A stretch of DNA of 64,000 nucleotides from Firmicutes bacterium UBA6806 (GCA_002452745.1 DKFC01000058.1:1-64000); one strand, 5' to 3'; numbered from the stretch's first letter, positions 44,522-54,063 are shown. Numbers and translations: made by a program. Notes: generated from the sequence alone by a model not told the origin.

Positions 44522-45592
44522 TTATTCCTCTAAATCCTTAAGCGCTTCTGCTTGGAAGAAGGTCACGAGTTCGTCGATCATGTCGTCAATTTCGCCTTCC
44601 ATGTAGCTATCCAGCTTGTACATGGTTACTGGCACTCTATGGTCTGTAATCCTACCTTGCGGGAAGTTGTACGTTCTGATTTTAGCACTTCTGTCCCCAG
44701 TTCCAACTTGACTTCTTCTCTGTTCAGCGATTTCTTCATTTTGCTTGTTTTGTTCAATCTCATAAAGCCTTGCCTTCAAAACTTGGAGGGCTTTTTCCTT
44801 GTTGCTAAGTTGAGATTTGCCATCTTGACAGCTCACCACAAGTCCCGTAGGAAGATGCGTCACACGAACAGCAGAATCCGTTGTATTAACACTCTGTCCA
44901 CCGTTTCCAGATGATCTGAAAACATCTATTCTAAGATCAGTTTGCTTGATTTCAACTTCCACATCATCTACCTCAGGCAGTACTGCAATTGTTGCGGTTG
45001 AAGTGTGGATTCTCCCACCTGATTCTGTCTGTGGAATCCGCTGAACACGATGTGTTCCACTTTCAAATTTCAATCTCGAATATGCCCCCTGCCCTTTAAT
45101 CATTACAGAGGCTTCTTTAATGCCGCCTACGCCAGTGTCATTTGTATTTAAGATTTCCACTTTCCAACGTTGTCTCTCTGCATATCTAATATAAAGTCTC
45201 AACAGCTCTGCTGCAAAGAGCCCAGCTTCGTCTCCACCAGCACCTGCTCTAACTTCCAAGATGACATTTCTCTCATCATTAGGGTCTTTTGGGAGCAGAA
45301 GTTTTTTCAGTTCAACTTCTATGCCTTCAATTGAACCTTCCAGTTCTGAAAGTTCCATTTTAGCAAGTTCCCTTATCTCTTCATCGTTGCTCTCTTGCAA
45401 CATCTCCTTGGCATCTTCAATGCCCTGTTTTGCCGATTTGTACTCTTTATATTTCTCAACAATCAAGGACATTTCCGAGTGCTCTTTCATGAGCTTTTGC
45501 CATAATTTCTGATCGTTTATAACCTCTGGATCTGAAATTTTATGACCCAACTCCTCAAATCTTTCCTCAATAAACTCTAATTTATCAAACAT
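44522..45592 (-). CDS. prfA: Peptide chain release factor 1
   Basis: Terminates translation at UAA and UAG. 356 aa. The GGQ motif is in SSGNGGQSVNTTDSAVR; the stop-codon reading PxT motif appears as PQT in HRVQRIPQTESGGRIHTS. GGAGG lies 5 nt before the ATG at 45592; the TTG four codons earlier overlaps it. prmC, which methylates the GGQ glutamine, is just upstream. Confidence 0.98.
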   Translation of the reverse strand: MFDKLEFIEERFEELGHKISDPEVINDQKLWQKLMKEHSEMSLIVEKYKEYKSAKQGIEDAKEMLQESNDEEIRELAKMELSELEGSIEGIEVELKKLLLPKDPNDERNVILEVRAGAGGDEAGLFAAELLRLYIRYAERQRWKVEILNTNDTGVGGIKEASVMIKGQGAYSRLKFESGTHRVQRIPQTESGGRIHTSTATIAVLPEVDDVEVEIKQTDLRIDVFRSSGNGGQSVNTTDSAVRVTHLPTGLVVSCQDGKSQLSNKEKALQVLKARLYEIEQNKQNEEIAEQRRSQVGTGDRSAKIRTYNFPQGRITDHRVPVTMYKLDSYMEGEIDDMIDELVTFFQAEALKDLEE

Positions 45593-45628
45593 CTTTTCCT
45601 CCAATTTATTCCGTACTTAAAGATTTGT

Positions 45629-46471
45629 TCAGGCATTTAAATACCCATATATAAAACGTGGAACTCCACGCAAATCGCTAAATATGCCTATGTTCTCATA
45701 TCCCCACTGTTCCAGCATACGCGAAATCTCAACCGCTTGATTATGGCCAGCCTCAAAGATAAGGAGGCCCTCTGAACGAAGGTACTTTCTTGCCTCTGGA
45801 ATAATACGCCTATAGTAGTCCAACCCATCTTCTCCACCAAAAAGTGCAAGTTCTGGTTCATAATCCAATACTTCAGGCATCAGTCTTAGCTTATCTGATT
45901 CTGGTATATAAGGCGGATTGGAGACGATAATGTCGAACGTTTCACCTTCTATAGCCTCAAATAAGTCGCTTTCCACAAGTCTAACCCGACCTTCCACACC
46001 ATTCAATCTGATGTTGTCCTCAGCCACATCCAAAGCTTCTTTTGAAATATCCACACTGACCACATCTGCATAAGGTGAAAGCGCCGCAATGGAAACTGCA
46101 ATTGCACCGCTCCCCGTTCCAATATCCAAAACCGTCTTCGGCTGGCCCTTTATGAGATTTACTAAAAAATCAACCAGACATTCTGTGTCCTGTCTTGGAA
46201 TTAAGACGCCCGCTCTCACTTCAAATGGCAAGCCCATAAACTCATGAGCACCCAAAATGTACTGTATGGGCTCTCTCTTTTGTCGCCTTAAAACCATGTT
46301 TTTTATCTCTTCAATTGCCTCAGACTCCATTTGCTGATTTTTATAAAGAAGAAGATCCAAGGTTGAACACTTTAGGACATGACACAGCATCCACTTTGAT
46401 TCTGTCTCCCATTCATCTGTCAATCCCGATAATTGTTCTTTCAGCCAAACGGTCATTTCCTGTAGAGTCAT
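45629..46471 (-). CDS. prmC: Release factor glutamine methyltransferase
   Basis: N5-methylates the glutamine of the GGQ motif in release factors. 280 aa: helical N-terminal domain, then a SAM-binding fold with VLDIGTGSGAIAVSIA and the substrate motif VSNPPYIPESD. Transcribed with prfA. Confidence 0.97.
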   Translation of the reverse strand: MTLQEMTVWLKEQLSGLTDEWETESKWMLCHVLKCSTLDLLLYKNQQMESEAIEEIKNMVLRRQKREPIQYILGAHEFMGLPFEVRAGVLIPRQDTECLVDFLVNLIKGQPKTVLDIGTGSGAIAVSIAALSPYADVVSVDISKEALDVAEDNIRLNGVEGRVRLVESDLFEAIEGETFDIIVSNPPYIPESDKLRLMPEVLDYEPELALFGGEDGLDYYRRIIPEARKYLRSEGLLIFEAGHNQAVEISRMLEQWGYENIGIFSDLRGVPRFIYGYLNA

Positions 46472-46514
46472 TTCCTCAGCACCCCTTTACTTTAAATAAG
46501 TTAAGCCTTCAGTA

Positions 46515-47465
46515 TCAATGCTCCTCTGGGAGGGCGTCTTTTGGATCCATGCGATCCAAAACACTCTTAAACGCAGCAATGGCAACTTCAAGTTGCTTGT
46601 CATCCGGTTCTTTCGTTGTGAGTTTCTGCATCAATAGCCCCGGCTTGCTAATAGTTGTAATCCATTTGGCGTCTGACTTGCCAGCCACTTTCAAGAGTTC
46701 ATATGAAATACCTGCCACCAAAGGCAACAAGACTATTTTCATGGCAATTCTCATCAAGAGATTCGACCAGCTGATAAATGTAAACAGAATGATGCTGATC
46801 ATGAGCACGAAAAAGATAAAGCTCGTTCCGCATCTCGGATGAAGAGTTGTATATTTTCTTGCATTTTCCACAGTGACATCCTCACCATTTTCAAAACAGT
46901 GAATCGTCTTGTGTTCTGCGCCATGATACTGGAAAACCCGCTTTATATCTTTCATCTGTGAAATCAATACGATGTATAGAATAAAGACCGCTATTTTGAC
47001 AATCCCCTCAATGGCACTGAGTGCCAGTTGACTTTTGATGATGCCCTTTAAAAGTCCAACGGAAAACGTCGGAACAATGCCAAAGAGCACTAGTGCAAAC
47101 CCAAATGCCGTTAAAATGGAAATAGCCATCAAGACATCATCAGCACGTTTGCCCATTTTGTCATAGATGAATTTTTCAAATTTTGATTCCTTGTAGTCAT
47201 CATCTGCCTCTGCATAGAATTCTGCCGAATAAGTTAGAGCCTTTATCCCCACTGTCATGGAGGCAATTAAACTAAAGACGCCTCTAAGAAGCGGCATTCT
47301 AGCAACTTTCCACTTTTCAATAGGGCTCGTCTTTTCCATCTTTATTTCAATCTCTCCATCTGGTTTTCTCACCGCAATGGCAATGTCGTCTTTTCCTCTC
47401 ATCATAACGCCTTCAATCAGCGCCTGACCGCCTATACTTGTGTATTTTATATTCTTTTCAGACAT
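46515..47465 (-). CDS. DUF1385 family membrane protein (YqhQ-like)
   Basis: A 316-aa membrane protein of unknown function. The N-terminal GGQALIEGVMMRGKDDIAIAVRK and central QYHGAEHKTIHCFENGE with ARKYTTLHPRCGTSFIF are the DUF1385 signature. Four to five membrane helices. It precedes prmC-prfA, which is common in Clostridia (rpmE-...-DUF1385-prmC-prfA). Confidence 0.92.
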   Translation of the reverse strand: MSEKNIKYTSIGGQALIEGVMMRGKDDIAIAVRKPDGEIEIKMEKTSPIEKWKVARMPLLRGVFSLIASMTVGIKALTYSAEFYAEADDDYKESKFEKFIYDKMGKRADDVLMAISILTAFGFALVLFGIVPTFSVGLLKGIIKSQLALSAIEGIVKIAVFILYIVLISQMKDIKRVFQYHGAEHKTIHCFENGEDVTVENARKYTTLHPRCGTSFIFFVLMISIILFTFISWSNLLMRIAMKIVLLPLVAGISYELLKVAGKSDAKWITTISKPGLLMQKLTTKEPDDKQLEVAIAAFKSVLDRMDPKDALPEEH

Positions 47466-47817
47466 ATCATTTCCTTTCGATAAACTGTGCTTATATTATA
47501 GCATTATCTTCTATATTATAGTAAAATATTGTGTCCAGTTCATTAAACGACTGTTAACTATTTTAACATATTTAACGATAAATTTACAGATAAGAAAACG
47601 GACATCGACCGATTAACAAAATGTAAAGGTTTATCTCGCCAGTATTCTACCTGTAAAATGTCGCCTTCTTTACAGCACCTAAGGGTTTTTCACACCAAAA
47701 AACACCCACTGTATTCGTTTAGCGGATGTTCTCTTCTGAAATGCCATATGAAATTCCTTTTTTTAGTCTCAAGATATTTCAGGGTATTTTTCATATGATT
47801 ATCCCAATTTAATTAGG
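47466..47817. other. 352-bp intergenic region with interleaved inverted repeats
   Basis: No gene is supported. The right-hand end of the DUF1385 gene side (47490-47530) is AT-rich with two TATAAT-like sites on the minus strand, probably its promoter. At 47736-47797 two inverted repeats interleave: ctgaaat/atttcag and catatgaaa/tttcatatg, a pseudoknot-compatible layout just past the ferredoxin gene. Confidence 0.5.
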
Positions 47818-48579
47818 TCATTTGTTGACACTCTGCATAAAACCTTCAACCTTTTTCTGATAAACCTCTTTTCCACCTAATGTAAATGCATTTTTAGGAC
47901 AGTAATTGACGCATCTCATGCAGCAAATGCACTTATCATGATTCAACATGATGCGTTTATCTGGAAAATCAATGGCTTTCACTGGGCAGTTTCTAACGCA
48001 GAGCCCACAACCGACACAAACGTCATGCCTCACTTCAATTTTTTTGCTCATATCAGTCCAAATCTTGCGATTGCGAGAGATACTTCTCATCCAGTCAGAC
48101 AACAGAGGAACACGCCTCCAAGTAGTCTCACCACTTAACAGCGCCTCTACAAAATCACTGATGTCTACAATGGCTTTCTCATTTTTTGAAAGTCCCTCTG
48201 CCACCTTCTTCTCAGATGTCTGCATGCTGGTAGCCATCTTCAACTCTTTTGCGCCAACACACTTATAGCCCTTCTTGATGAGCATTTTCTTCATAGGCCC
48301 TATGACGCCACCTGAAAAAGCCTCCATTGTATCGACGACAAATACCCTTTGCCCCTCTGACTGAGGCATCTTATTCACAAATTCCCACACATTTGGAAAG
48401 GTGGATTGAATTGCAACTGGAAAAACAAGCCCGACCATGTCCTTATTCAAATCCACAGGCATCTCCATCGAATTCAGCGAAACTTCACAGCCCCTCTTGA
48501 TAAAGGCCTCTTCCATGGCTTTGGCCACGATGTAGGTATTGCCAGTTCCCGAAAAACAGTAGAGTCCAATTGATTTCAC
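47818..48579 (-). CDS. EFR1-type flavodoxin-ferredoxin fusion protein
   Basis: A 253-aa putative electron carrier: flavodoxin-like N-terminal domain (GLYCFSGTGNTYIVAKAM, residues 4-150) and a C-terminal bacterial ferredoxin domain with two 4Fe-4S motifs, CVGCGLCVRNCP and CICCMRCVNYCP. EFR1-family proteins are common in anaerobes; partners are unknown. Translation starts at GTG 48579 with GGGAGG upstream. Follows a small membrane protein gene by 18 bp. Confidence 0.92.
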   Translation of the reverse strand: MKSIGLYCFSGTGNTYIVAKAMEEAFIKRGCEVSLNSMEMPVDLNKDMVGLVFPVAIQSTFPNVWEFVNKMPQSEGQRVFVVDTMEAFSGGVIGPMKKMLIKKGYKCVGAKELKMATSMQTSEKKVAEGLSKNEKAIVDISDFVEALLSGETTWRRVPLLSDWMRSISRNRKIWTDMSKKIEVRHDVCVGCGLCVRNCPVKAIDFPDKRIMLNHDKCICCMRCVNYCPKNAFTLGGKEVYQKKVEGFMQSVNK

Positions 48580-48597
48580 CAGTGTCCTCCCCTCTAA

Positions 48598-48966
48598 CTA
48601 TAGTTGTGTCGATAAAATCATCAAATAAACCGCCATGCACAGGTTGACAATTTCTAAAAGCATCAACGGCTTGGACATTTTAGTCGGTGATTTTGGAAAA
48701 ATCATCGCCAGATCAAGTGCGTAGACGGCAATATAGCCACCTGCAACGATTCGTGTCATCATCTGTGCCAACGGCAACTGATTCAATACGAGATAGCTCG
48801 TCCAAAAAGTGCCGAGCCCCAGCGTCACCAAAAAGACATTGAAACCCCAAAACGTGATGCCTTTGAGTCCAGAAAAATCTCTATTTTCAATTGGGCCCCC
48901 AGGCACTAAGATTGAAAGCAATGTGACATTTAAAAAAGCCATAAAACTGATGAATAAATAAATCAT
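48598..48966 (-). CDS. Small four-helix membrane protein
   Basis: A 122-aa hydrophobic protein with four predicted membrane helices and a positively charged PKSPTKMSK loop. I do not recognise a family. GAGGAGG lies 6 nt before the ATG. Probably co-transcribed with the downstream flavodoxin-ferredoxin gene and possibly controlled by the AraC-type gene upstream. Confidence 0.75.
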   Translation of the reverse strand: MIYLFISFMAFLNVTLLSILVPGGPIENRDFSGLKGITFWGFNVFLVTLGLGTFWTSYLVLNQLPLAQMMTRIVAGGYIAVYALDLAMIFPKSPTKMSKPLMLLEIVNLCMAVYLMILSTQL

Positions 48967-49061
48967 AACAATTACCTCCTCATGTATTCAGCTTAGCATC
49001 ATGAATGGGAAAAAAATTGTAAAAATTCATCAACGTCAAATTCTACGGCTTTTGATTGTTA

Positions 49062-49859
49062 CTATACACTTCTATTTTTATCTGATTTTTGATTGAATAT
49101 AAAATCCAGTGTAATTTCGTCTTGTTCATAGGTCAATGCCTTCGGTGTTTTTCCAGTGTAGAGTTTGGAGGCTTTTATGAGATGAGATTGGTCATAATAA
49201 AGGACTTTATCACACTCCGACCGCTGATTTATCACAAATCGTTTGATATTTGCATATGCCTTTGGCGTCAACCCGATGGTCCTCTTAAAATACCGCTCTA
49301 AAGTGCTCACACTCATATAAAAGTGCTCTGCCATGACTGAGACGTTAAAATTGTCAACAGAAGACTCTATATAAGTCATCATCTGCTCCATCAATTGGTC
49401 ATCTCTGTAATAGACAGCACGCCGTTCCTTGAGAAATTTCCAAATCCGCTCAACTTTTTGTTCCACCGTCTCAATTCGCTTTAATGTCTCATGCAAGTCC
49501 ATGAGCATTTCAGGCCCCTCTTCAATACATTCAGTGAAGTCCTCACTATTCTTTCGAAATAGCAGCATAAAAGCTGTGGGTTTTAGTGCTATGCCAATTT
49601 GCAACACGCTCTTCCCATAATAAACTGTCTTTGCGGTTTTGATTTGCCCCACGACAGCTACATCCGGAAGTGATCTTTGTACACCTTTCTCCAACATCGT
49701 ATACCCATCCAGAAAATTAAATATCACATTCATATGTCCAAGCGGCATGATTGTATCTTTGCGCCTTGCCTGCGGAATTTCGCCTTCCGAAACATACCAG
49801 ATGTAGTCCACCCACTTTTCCAGTTGTTTATCTGGTTCAAATTGGCCCACCATCAGCAT
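49062..49859 (-). CDS. AraC family transcriptional regulator
   Basis: A 265-aa regulator. The N-terminal half (1-150) resembles the DUF6597-type ligand domain often fused to AraC helices (KQLEKWVDYIWYV, DTIMPLGHMNVIFNF). The DNA-binding half has NVSVMAEHFYMSVSTLERYF followed by the conserved GLTPKAYANIKRF, and a shorter second helix-turn-helix. Its ATG overlaps the tdk stop (TAATG), so it is translated with tdk. Possible targets are the membrane protein and ferredoxin genes downstream. Confidence 0.88.
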   Translation of the reverse strand: MLMVGQFEPDKQLEKWVDYIWYVSEGEIPQARRKDTIMPLGHMNVIFNFLDGYTMLEKGVQRSLPDVAVVGQIKTAKTVYYGKSVLQIGIALKPTAFMLLFRKNSEDFTECIEEGPEMLMDLHETLKRIETVEQKVERIWKFLKERRAVYYRDDQLMEQMMTYIESSVDNFNVSVMAEHFYMSVSTLERYFKRTIGLTPKAYANIKRFVINQRSECDKVLYYDQSHLIKASKLYTGKTPKALTYEQDEITLDFIFNQKSDKNRSV

Positions 49860-50446
49860 TATGCCTTCTCTTTAAATTCGAAGTAGCAAGAGGCGCACAG
49901 AGATTCATACTCCACGTGATTTTCTCCATCTATTGCCACCTGATCGCCTTCGAATACAAATTTTCCATCTATTTTCCGCCCATTTAAAATCGCCTTATGA
50001 CCACAGCGACATATGGTTTTGAGTTCTTCAAGGCTATGCGCTATGAGCAACAGGCGTTCAGAACCCTCAAAACCTCTCATGGAAAAATCAGTCCTGAGTC
50101 CATAGCAGATTACCGGTATATTTTTCTTAACCGCTATTTCAAAAAAATGGTCAATATGCTCTCTCTTAAAAAACTGTGCTTCATCCACAAGAATACAATC
50201 AATTGAGCCATTTTTATTCATGTAGGTATCCAAAATGTCGTTTACATTGTCATCTGCCCTTATGAGCAAATCGACTTTCTTGTCGATTCCAAGCCTTGAA
50301 ACAACTCGGTCTCCGCCCTTAGTATCCGTATAGGGCTTAATGATAATTGCCTTCATGCCTTGCTCGTGATAGTTGTGCATAACTTGCATCAGAGCCGTGG
50401 ATTTTCCACAGTTCATTGCACCATATCTAAAATACAATTTTGCCAT
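49859..50446 (-). CDS. tdk: Thymidine kinase
   Basis: Phosphorylates thymidine to dTMP. 195 aa, type II. P-loop GAMNCGKSTALMQ, Walker B CILVDEAQFF, and zinc ligands in CRCGHKA and CASCYFEF. Position near rpmE and prfA matches Bacillus tdk. Confidence 0.97.
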   Translation of the reverse strand: MAKLYFRYGAMNCGKSTALMQVMHNYHEQGMKAIIIKPYTDTKGGDRVVSRLGIDKKVDLLIRADDNVNDILDTYMNKNGSIDCILVDEAQFFKREHIDHFFEIAVKKNIPVICYGLRTDFSMRGFEGSERLLLIAHSLEELKTICRCGHKAILNGRKIDGKFVFEGDQVAIDGENHVEYESLCASCYFEFKEKA

Positions 50447-50493
50447 CGTATCCCCCGTATAATTTCTGTTTTAAAGTGTAATTCACTATTCCT

Positions 50494-50523
50494 ATTATAG
50501 TCCGATTTCCGAGGAATGTCCAA
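50494..50523 (-). promoter_or_regulatory. Promoter of tdk
   Basis: On the minus strand TTGGAC (50523-50518), 18-bp spacer, TATAAT (50499-50494), about 40 nt before the start codon. Confidence 0.7.
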
Positions 50524-50575
50524 GCCCTATGCTCTCTACCACTCATATCTGAGACTTATGATCCGTCCACCTTGC

Positions 50576-51187
50576 CTAGACAATTTTAGTTCCATGTACC
50601 TCCCTTGTCCCAGTGCTCTGCGTCAATTTTATGTAATTCTCCCTTGTGACGCCTCCACCGGGCATGATGCCAATTCGACCCTCGCTGAGCTCAACCATCC
50701 TTCGAATCGTTGCCGACCCCTCAAGAGCGCTTCGTTCCCCTCCTCGAGTGAGAATTCTATCCACTCCAAGTTCTATCAACCGCTTCATAGATTCGCTCAT
50801 GTCATGCACTTCGTCAAAAGCCATGTGAAAAGTAACTGACATGCCCTTTGCAGCGTTCATCAGTTTCCTCATCTGAGGCATGTTTATCTTTCCACCATGT
50901 GTCAAAGTGCCAAGTGCAACACCGTAATAACCAAGCGCCTTGCATCTATAGATGTTTTCAACCATCAACTCCAACTCGTGGGGATTATAGATAAACCCGC
51001 CACCTCTTGGCCTTATCATCACAACTATTGGAAGCGACACCAGACTCGCCGCTCTTTCTAAAAATGTTTCCGAAGGCGTAATTCCACCAATATCGAGTCT
51101 CTCGCATATCTCTAGTCGATCTGCGCCCATTTTTTCAGCTTCTATTGCCGCTTCTATACTCCCTACACATGCCTCTTTGATAATCAC
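50576..51187 (-). CDS. cutC: CutC family protein
   Basis: A 203-aa TIM-barrel protein of the CutC family, historically linked to copper homeostasis; the actual function is unsettled. ACVGSIEAAIEAEKMGADRLEIC, VMIRPRGGGFIY, FHMAFDE and the C-terminal REVHGTKIV are typical. Shorter than E. coli CutC but like other Firmicute members. Starts at GTG 51187 with GGAGGGG upstream. Confidence 0.9.
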   Translation of the reverse strand: MIIKEACVGSIEAAIEAEKMGADRLEICERLDIGGITPSETFLERAASLVSLPIVVMIRPRGGGFIYNPHELELMVENIYRCKALGYYGVALGTLTHGGKINMPQMRKLMNAAKGMSVTFHMAFDEVHDMSESMKRLIELGVDRILTRGGERSALEGSATIRRMVELSEGRIGIMPGGGVTRENYIKLTQSTGTREVHGTKIV

Positions 51188-51247
51188 GTTTCCCCTCCTT
51201 CAATGATTAAACGTATTCTGTCCTATCCCTGATTATATTTGGCATGA

Positions 51248-51272
51248 CCTGACATCTGCTTAAGATGTCAGG
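51248..51272. repeat. Perfect inverted repeat between chemoreceptor gene and cutC
   Basis: cctgacatct and agatgtcagg, 10-bp arms, 5-nt loop. No U tract on the minus strand, so it is either a weak terminator or a protective 3' hairpin of the chemoreceptor mRNA. Confidence 0.6.
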
Positions 51273-51280
51273 CCCTAATG

Positions 51281-53374
51281 TTACAGTTTAAATTGTTTAA
51301 TAGACTCCCTCAAAGCCGCTGCAATTTTCTCAAGCCCTTCTCCCGAATGAGCGACATCTTGAATTGTCGCCGCTTGTTCTTCCATGGAAGCAGAAGCCTC
51401 TTGCGTTCCCGCTGCGTTTTCTTCGGATATAGCTGATAGATTGCTGATATGTCTGACAATATCATCCTTGTTTTGAGACATCTTTATCTCGGATTGATTC
51501 AGTTGTCCAATGATGGCCATAATCGAATCTATGGCCTGTGCGATGCCCTTGAACTTCTCCTCAGTGGCAGAAACACTTTGGGATTGATCTGACACAATGG
51601 TCTTAACTTCTCCGATGCTTTCCACAGCTACCATTGAGCGCTCTTTAAGTTCATCAATGACCTTCTTGATGTCCTTGGTAAAATTATTGGATTCTTCAGC
51701 CAATTTTCGAATTTCATCGGCGACCACTGCAAACCCACGACCTGCCTCACCAGCTCTAGCAGCCTCTATCGCCGCATTAAGCGCAAGTAAGTTTGTCTGT
51801 TCAGCGATGCTCTCTATCATACTGCTGGCATTTTCAATTTCGATGGCGCTTTGATTGTTCTGAGTGACAACACTGTAAACGTCATCGGCGGCATCGTGGT
51901 TGCGCCTTGATTTCTCCACCAAATCATCTAGAATCAAGAATCCCTCTTCTTTGTGTTTTTCAATTTGATTGACCGTTTCATTTAAATCTTTTATAATCTT
52001 CGAATCCGCTTCCAGCAATCTGCCAAGCTCATCAATATTATGTGCTGTGCTTTCGGTATCTTTTGCCTGTTCACTGACGCCCCCTGCAATTTCCTCAAGC
52101 GCCTTCGCCACTTCATCGGCAGCAATTGCGGCCTGATGCGAGACGCTTGTCAGCTCTTTCGAGGACAGAGCGACACTCTCAGCTGATTCAGCAGTCTTTG
52201 CAACAAACTGAGAGACGTTTTTCTGCATGCCTGAAAGGGCAGCCACCATCTTCCCGATTTCGTCTTTTCGGCTTAAATACGCAGATGATTTGGCATCTTC
52301 TGATACCGTGAAATCCAGCGCTGACAACCTTTCTATCTGTCCTGTAATGTACTGAATCGGTCTCGCTATGGTCCCACTGACCACATAGGTCAATACGCCT
52401 CCAATGATAATTGCGCCAATGATTAAAAGTCCAAGTACAGCAATCATATGATTGACTTTTTCGAGAACTTCACTTTGCTGGATGGCAATCGTCATCACCC
52501 ACGGGGTTCTTTCTATTGGCGCAAACCCCGCAAGCATCTCTTTTCCATCAATTTCATATTCACCACTGCCAGACTTGCCACTGAGCATCTTATTTTTTAT
52601 GAGATCAGCCAACTCGTTCAAATTGGCATCTTCTTTTGCCGCCTCAATGAAGTTGTACTGGCTAGACACATATTCGTAATTGGGATGTCCTATAACCGTC
52701 CCGTCTGAATTTACAATATAGCCATAACCCGTATCTCCATAATTCTCTTCACTGACAGCGATGCTGAACACTTCGCCGCTTCGCCTGCCATAAAAGACCC
52801 CTGTTATTTTTCCACCATCATAAATTGGTGCAGCATAAATGACCACAGGTTCGCCCGTCACTTTACTGATGATGACATCCGATGTGTTGGTCTGTCCTTC
52901 AATTGCTTTTTTAAAGTAGTCCCTATCGCTGACATCCACCTTATCTCTGCTCTTATCAAACGTCAGACTCTGCCCACTCATATCTGCCACTGCAAAGGAA
53001 ATATACCCCGTCCTGCTCGCCTCTTCTTCAAAAAAGCGTATCTTCTCGTCCAAGGTTGCCGTTGCATCGTGAAGCAGTGGATTTCTGGCGATGCCCTCAA
53101 TATAACGACTTTCAACCTCGATAATCTCTTCAAAATACTTGGATTCTGATTCTGCCTTTGTCTGAATTTCTTCATGTGCATCTTGAATGAGCGTATTGCT
53201 CACCAACTTGATGATGACACTTCCGAGCCCCACGGTTACTCCCAAAATCAGTACTGTAAAAATTACAATTAGTCTCATTCTTATTGATTTCATAGCTGCG
53301 TACTTATCCTCCTTGTTTACACCATCTCCTAGCTGCAAAAGCGAAATTTCCCCTTTAAATAACGCCTTTGCCAT
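51281..53374 (-). CDS. Methyl-accepting chemotaxis protein
   Basis: A 697-aa chemoreceptor: cytoplasmic N-terminal stretch (1-30), membrane helix (31-55), extracellular double Cache sensor (60-300), second helix (303-330), HAMP (330-385) and signalling domain with the hairpin tip IAEQTNLLALNAAIEAARAG and EAGRGFAVVADEIRKLAEES. No C-terminal CheR-binding pentapeptide. The N-terminal 27 residues before the first helix are unusual; an AGGGG 8 nt before the ATG at 53374 supports this start. The response regulator gene ends 44 bp upstream. Ligand unknown; dCache sensors often bind amino acids. Confidence 0.95.
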   Translation of the reverse strand: MAKALFKGEISLLQLGDGVNKEDKYAAMKSIRMRLIVIFTVLILGVTVGLGSVIIKLVSNTLIQDAHEEIQTKAESESKYFEEIIEVESRYIEGIARNPLLHDATATLDEKIRFFEEEASRTGYISFAVADMSGQSLTFDKSRDKVDVSDRDYFKKAIEGQTNTSDVIISKVTGEPVVIYAAPIYDGGKITGVFYGRRSGEVFSIAVSEENYGDTGYGYIVNSDGTVIGHPNYEYVSSQYNFIEAAKEDANLNELADLIKNKMLSGKSGSGEYEIDGKEMLAGFAPIERTPWVMTIAIQQSEVLEKVNHMIAVLGLLIIGAIIIGGVLTYVVSGTIARPIQYITGQIERLSALDFTVSEDAKSSAYLSRKDEIGKMVAALSGMQKNVSQFVAKTAESAESVALSSKELTSVSHQAAIAADEVAKALEEIAGGVSEQAKDTESTAHNIDELGRLLEADSKIIKDLNETVNQIEKHKEEGFLILDDLVEKSRRNHDAADDVYSVVTQNNQSAIEIENASSMIESIAEQTNLLALNAAIEAARAGEAGRGFAVVADEIRKLAEESNNFTKDIKKVIDELKERSMVAVESIGEVKTIVSDQSQSVSATEEKFKGIAQAIDSIMAIIGQLNQSEIKMSQNKDDIVRHISNLSAISEENAAGTQEASASMEEQAATIQDVAHSGEGLEKIAAALRESIKQFKL

Positions 53375-53418
53375 TCAGTTGCCCCTTTGAGTTGTCGCCT
53401 CCTTCTTCATAGATTTAC

Positions 53419-54063
53419 TCAATTTAGAATAAAGTGTCTGGTGGCCATTACAGCAAGTTGTGTCCGATTTTTTACCATACACTTTGATATGAGTCCAGTT
53501 ACAATATTTCTGGCTCTCCCAAAAGAAATGCCCAGCATATCCGCTATCTCTTCATTGGTCATTCCCTCTGTGACCAGTGCCAGCACATCTCGCTCTCTCT
53601 CTGTCAGCGTAACCCCTAAGAAATCACTCTCTCGCTTCCGCCGCACCAGTTTGATCGCTCTCTCTTCCAGCCCTTCATCAACTTTGTTTATGTACTTCCC
53701 ATTCATTAGTGCCTCGTCCAAGACGCATTCCAGTTCTCCCATTGAGGCATCTTTTAAGACATACTCCTCAACTTTGTCGGCAAATAGCTCCGATACTTTT
53801 TTTTTGCCCTCTTTCCCAGTAAAAATTACGATTCTAGCATTCCCATGTGTTTTTCTCAACTTGACTAAAATGTCATGATTGTTGTCAATCAATTCATTTA
53901 AATCCAGCATCATGATTTCAGGCATTTCACTGTTTTCCATCTCAGTTGTCTTCTTATCGCTTCTCACGCAGCCTACCACTGCAAACTCTGGATACTTTTC
54001 AACCACCAATCTCAAAAATTCGCTTAGGACTTTGACTTCATCCACTATTAGCATTTTAATCAT
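53419..54063 (-). CDS. LuxR/NarL family response regulator
   Basis: About 214 aa. Receiver (1-115) with acidic VDE, phosphoacceptor Asp in IMMLDLN (near 55), Thr in VIFTGKEG and Lys in VLKDAS; the LuxR helix-turn-helix is at the C-terminus (LTERERDVLALVTEGMTNEE). The start is uncertain: ATGs at 54075, 54063 and 54054 are all in frame, and 54063 follows GAGG by 2 nt. No kinase is adjacent. It lies just upstream of the chemoreceptor gene, probably in one transcript. Confidence 0.9.
   Translation of the reverse strand: MIKMLIVDEVKVLSEFLRLVVEKYPEFAVVGCVRSDKKTTEMENSEMPEIMMLDLNELIDNNHDILVKLRKTHGNARIVIFTGKEGKKKVSELFADKVEEYVLKDASMGELECVLDEALMNGKYINKVDEGLEERAIKLVRRKRESDFLGVTLTERERDVLALVTEGMTNEEIADMLGISFGRARNIVTGLISKCMVKNRTQLAVMATRHFILN

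Noticed and set aside
46315..46842. 175-codon plus-strand open frame across prmC and the DUF1385 gene
   Set aside because: Spans two real genes on the opposite strand and has no start signal.
53387..53878. 163-codon plus-strand open frame opposite the response regulator
   Set aside because: Low-complexity, serine-rich shadow of a well supported gene on the other strand.
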